In this document: positions 1-13,269 of the stretch, one piece after another | Layout: every line of letters begins with the position of its first letter | Numbering within the stretch: the stretch's first letter is position 1 | Origin: Halocaridina rubra | Taxonomy: Eukaryota; Arthropoda; Malacostraca; Decapoda; Atyidae | Assembly: GCA_037179515.1 (NCBI GenBank) | Contig: JAXCGZ010021823.1 | Span: 1 to 28,505, forward strand | Length of the DNA stretch: 28,505 nucleotides | Direction of reading: 5' to 3' | Position numbers and translations under genes: made by a program | The notes under the pieces: model-generated | The model's input: only the letters and a program-made list of their open reading frames with translations | Database searches by the model: none | What the model was told of the DNA's origin: nothing

Positions 1-155
1 TAGACCAGAGTTTTTGATAGTCATAAGGGTTGGGGCATTGAGGCGTCGTATATGATGTACTCTGAAATAAATTAAGTTAAACGAACCACCGCTTGTCTGT
101 TCTTACCTTGCACCCTTCTGCTATTAATATTAACATAGTGATTAACACTACGACA
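1..155 (+). repeat. 3' end of a Ty3/Gypsy LTR (third copy in window)
   Basis: The sequence matches positions 2369-2522 (end of the 5' LTR of the Gypsy element) and about 9043-9195 (end of its 3' LTR), with only about four differences from 2369-2522 by eye. It ends at the same CGACA boundary. It includes the same AATAAA-bearing stretch that probably serves as the LTR polyadenylation signal. The window edge cuts the left part, so I cannot tell whether it is a solo LTR, a 5' LTR or a truncated copy. The bases that follow differ from the internal region at 2523. Confidence 0.85.
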
Positions 156-326
156 GTGGTGGTAGCGCGGTACGATTCCGGCCGAAATACATAGGAAAAG
201 ACAGCCGTATCTGGTTTACCCATCCACTTCATCACAAGGCTACTACCCCCCCCCTTATACCCATCTATCACAGTTCACTGAGCTGGCAGGTGCGAGAAAA
301 ACCTTATGGCCGTGTCACCTATACAC
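156..326. other. non-coding stretch after the LTR fragment
   Basis: It begins GTGGTGG right after the LTR end, as the leader at 2523 begins GTGG, and then diverges completely from that leader. It contains a C10 run near 246-255. I see no open frame or recognisable element. It could be a primer-binding site and leader of a different Gypsy copy, or unrelated flank. Confidence 0.4.

Positions 327-402
<76 letters not shown>
327..402. repeat. (AAT)n microsatellite
   Basis: About 25 uninterrupted AAT/ATA units, directly visible. Confidence 0.98.

Positions 403-1248
<846 letters not shown>

Positions 1249-1341
<93 letters not shown>
1249..1341. repeat. (TA)n tract 2
   Basis: TA repeat with one phase break (AATAT near 1283). 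It separates the SINE-like repeat from a family B copy. Confidence 0.97.
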
Positions 1342-1342
<1 letters not shown>

Positions 1343-1629
1343 CATTTACTTAAGTTGGCCCATGGCATCAACCACCAGTTGTGATACTACAGCTGAAGGG
1401 TCTTGTGGAATTGAATAAGATTGTCCAGGATAGTTAGATGTCCAGTCTTTCTTCAGATACGGTTCTCTTTCTATGCCTACATCAATACCAAATATTTTTG
1501 GATATTCCTTACACATGTGACAAGTCACAATAATTCCCTCTGTTTCTCTGTATGTTTTCTTCGCGTCTAGGCCCGAAAAGGATAGATTTATTTGTATTGA
1601 TTTTGGCCCGTCCTGTTGTCATAATCATA
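1342..1629. repeat. Family B repeat, copy 1
   Basis: A ~290 bp repeat clearly homologous to 9377-9674 and 25156-25459. Shared landmarks are GGCCCATGGC near the left end, TACAGCT, TTCTCTTTCT, TATTCTTGGATATT-like bases in the middle, and a right end TGTCATAATCATA running into TA. This copy is the most divergent of the three. I see no conserved frame, Pol III boxes or terminal inverted repeats. The class is unknown, probably a non-autonomous element or an older TE fragment. Confidence 0.75.
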
Positions 1630-1648
1630 ATATATATATGAATAAAAG

Positions 1649-1650
<2 letters not shown>

Positions 1651-1709
<59 letters not shown>
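1651..1709. repeat. (TA)n tract 3
   Basis: TA repeat, preceded by a short imperfect TA-rich lead at 1630-1650. It borders the left arm of a family A foldback element. Confidence 0.97.
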
Positions 1710-1711
<2 letters not shown>

Positions 1712-1888
1712 TAAAAATTTCAGTGGGAATATAAAACAAAAAGGATCAGGAAACCTTAATGAATTAATAATTAAAGATAGTAAGACAGGTCTAATCCCAA
1801 AAAAATGCAATACCCCTCAATATCTCATTGATTATGGGTGTCGCATCGTCTGAAGTCCTGCTGAAGTCAGGACCTGAAACCTGTAACA
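1710..1888. repeat. Family A foldback element, copy A1, left arm (split by Gypsy)
   Basis: Bases 1725-1820 match the left-arm sequence at 10205-10275, 18612-18700 and 19740-19830 (ATAAAACAAAAAGGATCAGG, AATTAAAGATAGTAAGACAG and so on). The matching right arm, its reverse complement, resumes at 9196 on the other side of the Gypsy element. The last ~60 bases (about 1830-1888) do not match the loop of the other copies and include a small hairpin, CCTGCTGAAGTCAGG. They may be old divergence, or part of the LTR missing from the 3' copy. Confidence 0.75.
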
Positions 1889-2522
1889 AGTCCAGAGGAG
1901 AAACGGGCGAGGCTAAAGATCAAGGGTGAAACTGAATACTCTCCCAAGTGTTGTTCTTGGGTACAGGCAATGTTTTTTCAAGGTGTCAACATGATAAATA
2001 GTTGAACCCATGGAACAATCATCTGGCGTCAAGTACCTCAAGAGGGCTGAAAGGACAAGAGACTCTCAGTTCCCAAAACCACAAGAAACCTTCTGTTCCC
2101 AAAACCACAAGAAACACAGACATTTGACTCATACATATGAACATGCCCTGAAGAGATGCCCAATAGCCTCAGGCGATTTAGACTTTCTTCTGCCCAATAG
2201 GCCTGTTGAGATAGCCCATCCCCAAAGAGGAAGGACTCCCCTTTGATCCTGAAGCCTATTGGCAATACTGTGCCAGATGACACGCCCTGCCATTTGGGGT
2301 ACTTCAAGAATATCCGAAGCAGTCAGAGTTGTTGTAGCTTTAGTCAGTACTTTCCCTGGGGCACAAATAGACCAGAGTTTTTGATAGTCATAAGGGTTGG
2401 GGCATTGAGGCATCGTATATGTTGTACTCTGAAATAAATTAAGTTAAACGAACAACCGCTTGTCTGTTCTTACCTTGCACCCTTCTGCTATTAATATTAA
2501 CGTAGTGATTAACACTACGACA
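1889..2522 (+). repeat. 5' LTR of the Gypsy element
   Basis: Direct repeat of 8585-9195. Homology starts at GTCCAGAGGAG and ends ACTACGACA. The 3' copy begins TGTCC, so the canonical TG...CA ends probably apply, with the first T mutated to A here. The LTR holds an internal 20 bp duplication built on CCCAAAACCACAAGAAAC (about 2071-2115). The left boundary is uncertain by a few bases, because the purine-rich bases after it look like a polypurine tract yet are present in both copies. Confidence 0.88.
2433..2438 (+). promoter_or_regulatory. candidate polyadenylation signal in 5' LTR
   Basis: AATAAA, conserved at 9106-9111 in the 3' LTR and in the fragment at 1-155, about 85 bp before the LTR end. 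Position and conservation fit the R/U5 polyadenylation signal of LTR elements. Use is inferred. Confidence 0.5.
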
Positions 2523-2637
2523 GTGGCCGCCGATGCCGCTCCGTCGAGAAGGAACTTGGCTGACAGCGACGATGCCGACAGCGAAACCGAAGCCTCGAAC
2601 AGTGACGAATAGCCTGCCACTCCGAGCCCTGTGGTAA
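2523..2637 (+). other. Gypsy leader between 5' LTR and readable gag
   Basis: GC-rich compared with the surroundings. A primer-binding site would be expected at the very start (GTGGCCGCCGATGCC...). I could not match it confidently to a tRNA 3' end, and the equivalent bases after the LTR fragment at 156 differ. Confidence 0.4.
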
Positions 2638-3606
2638 CAAAGGGAACGCAGCAGGCCATGCCCACCCCATGCCCTGGTTGGAACGGCGCCTCAAGTCAAA
2701 GATTCTCCCTTGTACTTTGAAGACGCAAATGTAAAAGGCCTCGGATATCCATCCATATTTCCCGCGGCTGACTTCCTGAAACACTTGGGTCTGCGGATGA
2801 GAAGTGCCGAGTGGACCGACAAGTACTGAATTAACAAAGTAGTACAAAGGTGCACCGGATTTGCGGCCGAGACCATAGGCAGACACGAGTGGTCGACGAC
2901 AACACATTGGGAAACTTTTCAGGATCGGTTCCTAACAGCTTTCACAGTGCGACAGAGTGAAGAAACGCTAATATCTAAGATTCAAAATAGCCCGCGAAGA
3001 CGTGGAGAATAGTTGAGCTGGTACGCGAATAGGATCGAATCATTAACGGGTGAGTGAAACTGTTGATAATATATACATGCGGCAAAGTATTGTGCCAAGT
3101 GCCCTGCAGAAAACCGTTCCGCCGAGGTGCCACTTTCTGTTGAAATCTAACATGTTAGATCGGTCCCCGATCTAGTGCGTCTACTGTCGAATTGGTTTGA
3201 GAGCCACCCTGGACACGGTCTCTTGGAAGAGGAGATCGATAAGGAAAGACTCCTGGACATGGCAGTGGCTCTCGTCGCAGCCATGGCGAACGACCAAGGA
3301 CCGAGGTTCCAAGCAGCAAGGGAAGGACGGTGCGCAGAGTGTAACGGCATAGGCCACCCACGGGAGTGGTGCGTGCAAACGGCATGAGCGAACCTGCTCT
3401 GCTACAACTGTCTAGGGGCCGGACATCGGGCTAACAAGTGCCCCTCTGAGAGAATTACTCATGGAGCTTTGCAAATAGTGATAAAAATACACCGACGCCC
3501 CGACGGGGACCCCAGCGAACATCTCGAACACTCCACAGCGAGGAGCCTTCGCTCCTCCCAATCGGGAAACTTGGACGTCACAGGATCACCTCCTCAGCAC
3601 AACTAA
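2638..3606 (+). pseudogene. gag: gag remnant of Gypsy element
   Basis: One frame from 2638 to the TAA at 3604-3606 encodes a Gag-like polyprotein: a capsid-like stretch (ADFLKHLGLRMRSAEW, then WETFQDRFLTAF) followed by two CCHC zinc knuckles that bind RNA during particle assembly. The frame is broken by nonsense codons at 2827 (TGA), 3010 (TAG), 3055 and 3064 (TGA), 3067 and 3148 (TAA) and 3385 (TGA, between the knuckles). Reading stays in phase throughout, so decay was by point substitution rather than indels. Pol lies in another frame from 3627. GC content is visibly higher than in the AT-rich flanks. Assignment rests on the knuckles, position after the LTR and overall Gag character. Confidence 0.8.
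3331..3441 (+). other. twin CCHC zinc knuckles (nucleocapsid)
   Basis: Both follow C-x2-C-x4-H-x4-C exactly: CAECNGIGHPREWC (3331-3372) and CYNCLGAGHRANKC (3400-3441). A TGA at 3385-3387 lies between them. Two intact knuckles are typical of the nucleocapsid end of retroelement Gag. Confidence 0.92.
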
Positions 3607-3626
3607 GTACTTGTAGTTTCTACCTA

Positions 3627-4007
3627 ATGAGTATTAGGATCTTGCTAATAGAAATTGCGGTCGGTGGAATCCGCCAATTTGATTTGTTAGATACGGGCTC
3701 AGCTGTATCGTTAATTGACAGTAGTATTGTTGCAGAACCCATCACTAAATTAGATACTTCAGTAGTTATAACTACCGTGGGTAATAATACCCCAAATTTT
3801 GTTAGAGTTAAAGAAGTAGTGAACCCAGTGAATGCAAATGAGGAGTGTCCCACAAGATTTAGATGTGCCTTCCTTGTATTGCCGGAGATAAGTAGTGAAC
3901 AGGCGAAAGTAATAATTGGATTCGAAGACTTGGTAAAAATGGGAGTAAGTATTGTTAATACACGGGGGAAAACAACAGTAACTGCAAACGAGAGCGAAAT
4001 AGTTTAA
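3627..4007 (+). pseudogene. pol: pol: aspartic protease region
   Basis: The frame opens at an ATG and contains LLDTGSAVSLID, the active-site DTGS of retropepsins, with IIGFEDLVKMG about 75 residues later as the second conserved segment. It ends at TAA 4005-4007. The same frame continues downstream through a TGA at 4131 to position 4503, so the stop is probably a nonsense mutation inside pol rather than a true end. Retropepsins of this type cut the Gag-Pol polyprotein in the virus-like particle. The ATG at 3627 may be incidental, since Gypsy pol is often made by frameshifting from gag; the gag and pol frames here do differ. Confidence 0.85.
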
Positions 4008-4502
4008 TGTTCCGCGCGCTCGTCAGTGTCTGCATGCATGTTGCAAGAAGAAAGCGATAACTACATTGTGACGCTTCGGGAAGATATTATTGAGAGCGGT
4101 ACTGCATGTTTCTTAGAAGTTATTACCTCGTGAGTAGTCCGGAGCGCCCGAGCCTTATGCACAGAATTTGTCGGAGAGTACGCGGATTTTTTTCCTAATA
4201 AATTGCTAATGGCTCCCGAGGGATTCCAGATATTAACTGTCATGTGCATGAATATATCACCGATCCCGCTAGTTATTCCTAGAAACACGAAAGCAACCGA
4301 ATTCGAAGAAGTGCGGCAGTGTTACAGTGTCAATGTCGCAAGGGTCGCGGAAGACCCAGAACCTGTCGCAAATTTGCAGGCGTTAGCGAGAGGATTGAGC
4401 ACTGCTGAGCATTCTACTTTTATGACCGAGCTTGTCGCTAAATATCATGAAGTTTTTGCTTTAGATTCTGACCCCCTTGGGGAATGCACTCTCATGCCAT
4501 TT
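4008..4502 (+). pseudogene. pol: pol: linker between protease and RT
   Basis: Same frame as the protease, interrupted by TGA at 4131-4133. It is open from 4203 to 4503 and reads a typical pre-RT segment ending EVFALDSDPLGECTLM, where Gypsy Pol proteins have the '...F..D..PLG.t....H.I.T' approach to the RT domain. A one-base shift in the TTTT at 4499-4502 throws the frame off. Reading resumes in the next frame as the RT domain. Confidence 0.75.
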
Positions 4503-5226
4503 TGATGTTAACACAGGAAGTCATCCTCCTACCTTTGCAAGACCCTATTGCACTCCGTTTGCATACAATAAGAAGTTAGAGGGTCTGGTAGCCGATTTAG
4601 AGGAAAAGGGCGTCATTAGAATATCTAAAAGCCCTTGGCATAGCCCCATTGTACTAGTAAAGAAGAAAGACGGAGATCTTCGACTGTGCGTAAATTTCCG
4701 CAAACTAAATTTGCTCACTGAAGGTGACAAATTCCCCCTCCCTATAATTGAAGATGTACTGTGTCACGTCAGCAGTGCTAAGTATTTTACTACTCTCGAC
4801 CTCCAGGCGGGTTACCACCAGGTAGTCTTAGGAGAGAAGAGTAAAGCGAAGACCACTTTTTTAGTAAATAATAAACTCTACGAGTACAGTCATCTACCTT
4901 GTGGTTTAAAAAATGCCCCCAGTCATTTTAGCAGACTCATGACAGCGGTGCTGCTAGGCCTCATCGGTAGCGCTGTGCTAGTGTATTTAGATGACTTGGT
5001 AATAATTGGACAAACCTTTGAAGAACACGCCCGGAACCTCATTTCGGTTTTAGAAGCCTTGAGACAGAATAACCTGCACGTGAAATTATCTAAATGTCAG
5101 TTTTTCAGAGGGGAAGTAGAATTTCTCGGACACAAATTGTCGTTCGCGGGTGTGGCAGTATTACATGATAAAGTAAAAGCCATCAAGAAGTTTGCGAGAC
5201 CCAAAACTTGTAAAGATGTTAGATAA
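4503..5226 (+). pseudogene. pol: pol: reverse transcriptase domain
   Basis: About 240 residues with the RT motifs in order: SPWHSPIVLVKKKDG, LRLCVNFRKLN, FTTLDLQAGYHQV (first catalytic Asp), LPCGLKNAPSHFSRLM, and VYLDDLVI with the catalytic YxDD pair. The next landmark, EFLGHKLSFAGV, is the Gypsy RT thumb. All three catalytic aspartates are present. The domain copies element RNA into cDNA inside the particle. It ends at TAA 5224-5226, probably a Gln codon lost by one substitution, because the RT-RNase H connection continues in the same frame just after it. Confidence 0.93.
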
Positions 5227-5790
5227 TTTCTAGCACTTTGCTCGTACTACCGTAAATTTATTGAGAAGTACGCGGACATATCCCGTCCCTTAGATAGGCT
5301 CCGAAACATGCACCAGATTTGCTGGATGCCTGAGCACGAGGCCACATTTGTAGCTTTTAAGAGAGCCCTAATGTCTACCCAGGTACTTGCTTATCCTAAA
5401 TTTGATGAGGCGTTCTATGTCACGTGTGACGCCTCCGACGTCGCAATCGGCGGAGTTGTATCGCAGGCGGACAACAAGAAAAGAGACCGCCTCATTAGTT
5501 TCGCTTCCCAGGCACACACAGACACTGAGCGGTGATATTCCACCATCGAATGAGAGGCATTTGCTATCGTGTTCGTGTTAGAAAAACAAATGTTTCCTAC
5601 TGGGATACCCGGTGATAATTCGTAGCGATCATCTGCCCTTAAAGTACATGTATGCGAATCCGCTAAATAACCAGAGGCTTTCCTGATGGCTGTTAATACT
5701 TATGCAGTTCAATATACAGGCGTTCGAGTATGTACCTGGAGAGACTGACAAAGTAGCAGACGCCCTGAGCAGGGGAGTGCGGGAAGTCCC
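5227..5790 (+). pseudogene. pol: pol: RT connection and RNase H
   Basis: The frame continues from RT: SYYRKFIEKYADISRPL, then the connection WMPEHEATFVAFKRAL, then the RNase H start YVTCDASDVAIGGV with its first catalytic Asp. TGA codons at 5533 and 5551 and a frameshift near 5590 follow. After the shift it reads VIIRSDHLPLKYM and QAFEYVPGETDKVADALSR, the last being the conserved RNase H-end motif before integrase. Another TGA lies at 5683, replacing the base pattern of an Arg codon. RNase H removes the RNA strand after minus-strand synthesis. Confidence 0.88.
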
Positions 5791-7371
5791 CGCCCTGGTC
5801 TTTACCTGTTCGATGAGAAACGCGAGTCATCGGACCGTGGACACGAACCATCCTGCTGCTGCGAGGACCATTCCTGATTCCGCGCACAGACTCCTTCAGA
5901 GCCATGGGAAAAATCATCCTTGCAAGGTAAATAAAAGAGTGAATAGGGGAATTGAGGGTGAGAGAGGGCAGAATGAAAGTTGCGAGTATGAACGAGAGTG
6001 AGCGAGCGAGTATGAATGAGCGGGAAGGGGGCACTTGTGGGTGGAATCGAGAGGAGCTCATAAGGAAGCAGGATGGGGATACGTTGAGGGGAGAGGTGAA
6101 GGAACTCTTGCAAGGAATAAACGGCGAAGTCCCTGCTAAAATTCGACGCCGAATAACTTCATTCGTAATAGAAGGAGGAATATTGTATAAAATGTTTAAG
6201 CGAAAAACGAAGAAGGGGAATATGAGGCAATACTTCCTGAGGAGATCCACAGTCACGCCCTCTTTCTGTGTCACACGAGTCCTGCGGCCGGCCATATGGG
6301 AATCGAGAAAACGTATCGGTTGCTAAGTACCCAATTCTATTGGGAAGGGATGTATAAAGACATTGCAGAGTATATTAAGAATTGTCATGTGTGCAATTGC
6401 TTCAAACGGCAGCATAATACGGTCCCACCTGCCCGGATCTGGCTGCGATGCAGTTTTAAATGGGGAAAGAGTCCATTATTTTTGTACACACAGACGAATA
6501 CACAAGATATACCTTCACGTATGCGATGAAGGATAAGAGCGCGGCCTCGGTAGCCGCTGCCTGCACCAGTTCACATTAGTATTTGGATTCCCTCGAGAAG
6601 TAGTAACTGATAATGGACGCGAATTCAGGAATGAAGTTTTCAGGAGTTTATGCGAGTTAGCGCTAAATCATCATGTAGCAGTCCAAGCGTATCTCCCGCA
6701 AGCTAAAGGGTTAGTAGAAAGAATAAACGCCTCCATCATTACACTATTAAGTCAACTCGCTGCCTCTGATCCCCAAGGATGGAACCTGTACCTAAAACAA
6801 GTGGAACAGGCCCTAAATTTCGCATACCATAGGTCAATCGGAGACTCCCCCTATTTCCTAGTGTTTGGGGAAGATCCCAAATTACCCTGGGACACATTTG
6901 CCCCGCAAAGCCTTTTGCCAGTGTATGATATCGAGAGTCTCCGAATGTATGTTGTAAATACCGCCAGAAAAACCTACGAACTTACGGCAGCCATCCTGAA
7001 TAAGCTGAAGGAGAGGTATGCAAAAGAGTATGATCTCAAGCATAGTGCGAAGAGGCATGCAGTCAAGGTATGCGATAGAGTCTGCGTGAAAAATGTTAAC
7101 CACCAGCATAAAATGTCCCCCTTGTATCTAGGTCCATATCGGGTATTAGAAATAGCAGATAATAATATAACACTTAGAGATTTATGCAGTGATAAAAGTT
7201 TGCCACTATGATTCCAGCTTGGTCATAAAGAAGGAGTGCAAGCTGACAAGAAGCGACAACAAGAATGTTACACAGCCATTTCCCGTATTTGAAAGAGTTG
7301 AAGTTGATCCAGAAGCCGAAGGAACAGGGGAGAAAACAGCTCTCATCTGCACATCTCCCTGCAAAAGCTAG
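5791..7371 (+). pseudogene. pol: pol: integrase
   Basis: After a poorly conserved spacer (5791-6100) the N-terminal zinc-binding domain appears: FVIEGGILYKMFK, a frameshift near 6210, then CHTSPAAGHMGIEKTYRLL and YIKNCHVCNCFK (HHCC pattern). The catalytic core is damaged. A segment around 6420-6560 is deleted or shifted and I cannot see the first catalytic Asp. The second (EVVTDNGREF, near 6605) and the Glu (QAKGLVERINA, near 6710) are present. The C-terminal part reads PLYLGPYRVLEI, then a frameshift near 7200, and ends at TAG 7369-7371. This would insert element cDNA into the genome; as written it cannot work. Confidence 0.88.
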
Positions 7372-8584
7372 TCAGCTGCAGCATAAGGGTAGGAAAAACA
7401 AAGTATAAAAAGGGAGAGTAATGAAAATACAACCGTGCGTAAGTATGAACAAACAGACAGATCAGTTATATGACAAACTTCCCCCTGTCTCCTGAGGTAG
7501 TTCTGTTCAATAGTAATCCGAAAAACGTTCAAATTTGAGTTAGTAGAAGAATATATATATTTTCTGTTTTAGTTGTTCATGTACAATTCCCTAAGAGATT
7601 ATGAAACTTAAGCAAAATGCATTCTCTAATGTTGTAAATGAAAAACGATTTTTTATTCTTATTACTGCATACACAGAGACAAACCTTTATATTTTTTTCA
7701 GATACCCATTATCGTTATATATATTTTTTTGTGTAGAAGAAATCTTTAATATCTTTATCCCTTTGATATATTATGATCAAATAGTTTTGAAAAAGATTAT
7801 CTAGTGATAATTATTGTTAAGTACTACCAATATCATGAAAATTATAATTACAATTGAGCTAATTTAGATAATTGAGATTCTCAGCACTTATATGTAGAGT
7901 TTGAAATTTAAAAATTAATAATACTTAATTCCTTTTAAGTTGTCTATTAAGAAAAGATAATTGTGCTTTTGTTGATAGTACTAGAGATATTATCACATAT
8001 GATTGTAATATGTTGCTTTAATTTCATCAGAGATATGTTGGCTTATAGTGAGTGTGCTTCGACTCAACCCTCGGATTTATAGATAGAAAAACAGACTCAT
8101 GATAGACAAGGATGTGTATGCTTATTTCAGTAAAGGCCTTTGCAATATTAAACAGAAAGGAATGGATTTATGCTTCGAGGCTTCTGCAGTTGTGCGCTAA
8201 GTTCTTTTGCTTTTTTTTTTGTTAGTTGGGGAATAAAAATAGCCCCCTGGCAATAAACTTACAACTCTACCAATAGTTATTGCTTGCATTGTTCACTTTC
8301 AATTATTTACTTATTTATAATTCTTTATATGTAAAAATACTCTTGTGATAATTTACTCTTTGAATTTCAGTGCATGTGTTGGAAGGAAGGAAGTCCCTTT
8401 CCCCCAAACCATATGGGTGTAGATCGCAACGTATTTCAAGGTCGCACACACAACCCTTTTTTCTCCCTCTTCCCATATCTATCGCTCTTTCTCTCTCTCT
8501 CTCCTGTCTTTCGCTCTACTCTGGGACAAAAGTGTGCTCCTCCCTGATGCTAACTAAATGTTGCCTTCATTGATTCTTTCTTAT
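7372..8584 (+). other. Gypsy internal 3' region with no recognisable gene
   Basis: About 1.2 kb between the end of integrase and the 3' LTR. It is much more AT-rich than pol. I found no envelope-like frame: the longest (7601-7804, hydrophobic, 67 residues) has no recognisable motif. A purine-rich run AAAAAGGGAGAG lies near 7408-7420, and a (CT)-rich stretch at 8480-8505. No clear polypurine tract lies directly before 8585. Confidence 0.6.
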
Positions 8585-9195
8585 TGTCCAGAGGAGAAAC
8601 GGGCGAGGCTAAAGATCAAGGGTGAAATTGAAGACTCTCCCAAGTGTTGTTCCTGGGTGTCAACAAGATAAATATTTGGGCCCATGGAACTATCATCTGG
8701 CATCAAGTACCTCAAGAGGACTGAAAGGACAAGGGACTCTCAGTTCCCAAAACCACAAGAAACCCTCTGTTCCCAAAACCACAAGAAACACAAACATTTG
8801 ACTCATACCTATGAACATGCCCTGGAGAGATGCCCAATAGCCTCAGGCGATTTAGACTTTCTTCTGCCCAATAGGCCTGTTGAGATAGCCCCTCCCCAAA
8901 GAGGAGGGACTCCCTTTGATCCTGAAGCCTATTGGCAAAATTATACCAGATGACACACCCTGCCCTTTGGGGTATTTCAAGAATACCCAAGGCAGTCAGA
9001 GATGTTGGAGCTTTAGTCAGTACTTTCCCCGGGGAACGAATAGATCAGAGTTTCTGATAGTTATTAGGGTTGGGGCATTGAGGCGTCGTATATGTTGTAC
9101 TCTAAAATAAATTAAGTTAAACGAACCACCGCTTGTCCGTTCTTACCTTGCACCCTTCTGCTATTAATATTACCGTAGTGATTAACACTACGACA
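8585..9195 (+). repeat. 3' LTR of the Gypsy element
   Basis: Direct repeat of 1889-2522, starting TGTCCAGAGG and ending ACTACGACA. It lacks a ~22 bp block present near 1966-1988 of the 5' LTR. AATAAA at 9106-9111 is the probable polyadenylation signal. Confidence 0.9.
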
Positions 9196-9285
9196 AGGGT
9201 ATTATTTCTTTAGGATTAGTCTGTCTTACTATCTTTAATTTTTAATTCTCTCAGACCTCCTGAGTCCTTGTTTTTTACTCCTCTG

Positions 9286-9288
<3 letters not shown>
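9196..9288. repeat. Family A foldback element, copy A1, right arm
   Basis: Matches right arms at about 10290-10380, 18722-18815 and 19850-19940: GGGTATTATTTCTTT, CTTACTATCTTTAATTTTTA, TTGTTTTTTACTCC, then CTGACAATA. It is the reverse complement of the left arm at 1725-1820, so the Gypsy element sits in the loop of the foldback. The outer part of the arm (TTACTTTATACACTCAC...) is missing and (TA)n follows at once. Confidence 0.82.

Positions 9289-9376
<88 letters not shown>
9289..9376. repeat. (TA)n tract 4
   Basis: Uninterrupted TA repeat between foldback arm A1 and family B copy 2. Confidence 0.98.
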
Positions 9377-12120
<2,744 letters not shown>

Positions 12121-13269
12121 GATTACCTAATTGATTACCTAATTGTGTTTACGGGAAAGAGCCCAAAGCTCGTATCTTCCCGTCTCCTGATCGGTTCCAT
12201 TTTATACTTAGTGATACCTGTCCTTAAAACTATGGATTGAGATAGCATTAACTACCTCCTCGCTTAGCCAATTCCAATTATCAACTACTCTTACACTGAA
12301 AAAGTATTTCCTTACATCCTGCGAAGAAGTTTTCTTACGAAGCTTCAAACTATGACCTCTACTTCTAGAGCCAGCCATATCAAAATATCGATCCCTATCC
12401 ACTCTATCATAACCATGAAGGAATTTAAAGACTGTCACCATATCCCCCCTCACTCTTCTAGCTTCGAGTGATGGTAAGTCTAATTCCCTCAGCCTCTCAT
12501 CATAACTGAGATTGCGTATTTCTGGCACCAGTTTCGTGGCATGTCTTTGAACTTTTTCAAGTGCGGATTCCAAAAGGGGGCTGCATATTCCAGTTTTGGC
12601 CTCACATAGGTTACATAAATATTTCTGAACATTTCCTTGTCCATGTGCCTGAAGGCTACCCTTACATTTAATAAGAATGCATATGCTGCCCTTACTATGC
12701 CATTTATATGTATTTCTGGAGACAAATCTGCCAGTATGTTTACTCCTAGATCTCTCTCATTTTCTGTCTCTTGAAGTTGTACTCCAGCCACCGAGTAGTC
12801 AAGCTTGGGCCTTCTTGCACTTGTACCCATTCTCATTACCTTACATTTTGAAGTATTGAATTTCATTAGCCACTTTTCTGACCACTCATGCAGATTATTT
12901 AGATCCTCCTGAAGTTCTCTACCATTGTTCTCGTTTTTTACTTTCTTCACAATCTTTGCATCATCTGCAAACATATTCATGAATGAATTTACAGACTCTG
13001 GTAGGTCATTTACATATACAAGGAACAAAAGTGGCCCAAAACCTGAACCCTGTGGAACTCCACTGCTAACTCTTCTCCATTCAGACACTGAGTGTCTTAC
13101 TCTAACCCTCTGTTCCCTTCCTTCTAAGTAAGCTTTTATCCATTCCAAAACATTTCCACCTATTCTAGCCATTGATTGCAGCTTCCTAATAAGTCTCCCA
13201 TGTGGAACAGTGTCAAACGCTTTCTGGAAGTCTAGGAATATGCAATCTGCCCAGCCCTCTCTTTCCTGT
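12121..13269 (-). pseudogene. LINE 3' unit 2 (RT C-terminal half)
   Basis: Same content as unit 1. A 22 bp deletion near 12560, between two CTTTTTCAAG direct repeats, shifts the frame after NPHLKK; the remaining C-terminus (12208-12573) is in another frame. A 9 bp in-frame deletion near the 3' end shortens FKDRYDKYH to FKDRYH. The catalytic FADD is intact. The 5' boundary of this unit on the minus strand is identical to that of unit 1. Confidence 0.9.

Larger units (their letters stand above)
1889..9195 (+). mobile_element. Ty3/Gypsy LTR retrotransposon, complete but inactive
   Basis: Two direct repeats (1889-2522 and 8585-9195) flank an internal region encoding gag with two CCHC knuckles, then protease, RT, RNase H and integrase in that order. 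Integrase following RNase H is the Ty3/Gypsy order (Copia elements place integrase before RT). All proteins are on the plus strand and all are broken by several nonsense codons and frameshifts, so the copy is dead. The LTRs differ at perhaps 5-7% of positions by eye (not computed), plus a ~22 bp gap near 1966-1988, which suggests a moderately old insertion. No clean target duplication is visible: ACAAG occurs at 1886-1890 and 9193-9197 but overlaps the LTR ends. The element sits inside a family A foldback element. Confidence 0.92.

Noticed and set aside
2010..2907. Several overlapping frames on both strands in the LTR and leader (also 8684-9110)
   Set aside because: They fall within LTR sequence and are not shared as conserved proteins. 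The minus-strand frames simply cross the LTR and gag in antisense.
7601..7804. Hydrophobic 67-residue frame as a possible envelope gene of the Gypsy element
   Set aside because: Too short, AT-driven composition, no signal peptide, cleavage site or conserved Cys pattern.
8358..8372. Splice acceptor-like TTGAATTTCAG near the 3' end of the Gypsy internal region
   Set aside because: Single weak site with no partner donor or downstream coding frame.
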